Part shown: piece by piece, positions 5,595-5,631 of the stretch
How the letters are laid out: each line of letters starts with the position of its first letter
How positions within the stretch are numbered: position 1 is the first letter of the stretch
Assembly (NCBI GenBank): GCA_012719015.1
Contig: JAAYBE010000092.1
Coordinates: 1 to 5,631 of the forward strand
Length of the DNA stretch: 5,631 bases
Direction of reading: 5' to 3'
From: Actinomycetota bacterium
GTDB lineage: Bacteria; Actinomycetota; Thermoleophilia; UBA2241
Position numbers and translations under genes: made by a program
Notes under the pieces: generated by a model
Databases searched by the model: none
What the model was told of the DNA's origin: nothing
The model's input: only the letters and a program-made list of their open reading frames with translations

Positions 5595-5631
5595 ATGGTG
5601 CTGCTCGTCGCGATCATCGTCCTGGCGCTCG
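5595..5631 (+). CDS. second Pit-like phosphate transporter, first 12 codons only (runs off the window)
   Basis: The last 37 bases read MVLLVAIIVLAL, identical at 10 of 12 residues to the first transporter's MILLLAIIVLAL, with 31 of 37 bases matching and most differences at third positions. This is best explained as the start of a tandem paralogue of the upstream pit gene. ATG 5595 aligns exactly with the start of the first copy. An in-frame GTG at 5532 would add 21 hydrophilic residues and is less likely. The signature motif that would prove the family (residue 15 onward) lies outside the window, and short hydrophobic leaders can resemble each other by chance, so the call remains provisional. 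Confidence 0.6.
   Translation, partial: MVLLVAIIVLAL

Overview
This 5.6 kb window is very GC-rich and uses GC-rich third codon positions, several GTG starts and short AG-rich ribosome binding sites. Together with the gene content this suggests a high-GC actinobacterium. A lineage such as Thermoleophilia is possible, but that is inference from general gene content and not something the sequence proves. I see no RNA genes, insertion sequences, CRISPR arrays or phage genes; it looks like chromosomal core or near-core DNA.

Left part (1-981, minus strand): the 5' end of a cob(I)alamin adenosyltransferase gene (cobO type) lies 7 bases downstream of a complete 3-hydroxybutyryl-CoA dehydrogenase gene, probably as one transcript. 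A 199-base divergent region (982-1180) follows, carrying a 21-base interrupted palindrome within a promoter-like element. It faces a plus-strand gene for a DUF1638 protein (1181-1861). DUF1638 is an uncharacterised family often found near corrinoid methyltransferase genes, which makes the nearby adenosyltransferase notable.

Middle part (1877-3654, minus strand): a two-gene unit made of a YbdK-type carboxylate-amine ligase (glutamate-cysteine ligase family 2) and a small protein with a DUF1844-like helical N-terminal region and a lysine/arginine-rich tail. The two overlap by 4 bases (ATGA). This unit converges on the DUF1638 gene, and a strong GC hairpin sits at the junction.

Right part (3655-5631, plus strand): a phosphate uptake unit. 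A DUF47 (PhoU-like) protein gene is followed after 16 bases by a Pit-family inorganic phosphate transporter gene. After a 188-base spacer with its own promoter-like sequence and an 8-codon mini-ORF, a second gene begins at 5595. Its first 12 codons match the start of the first transporter at 10 of 12 residues, so the window appears to end just inside a tandem second pit gene.

The most rewarding places for a second look are the tandem pit start with its leader mini-ORF, the palindromic promoter of the DUF1638 gene, and the uncharacterised tail protein coupled to the ligase.
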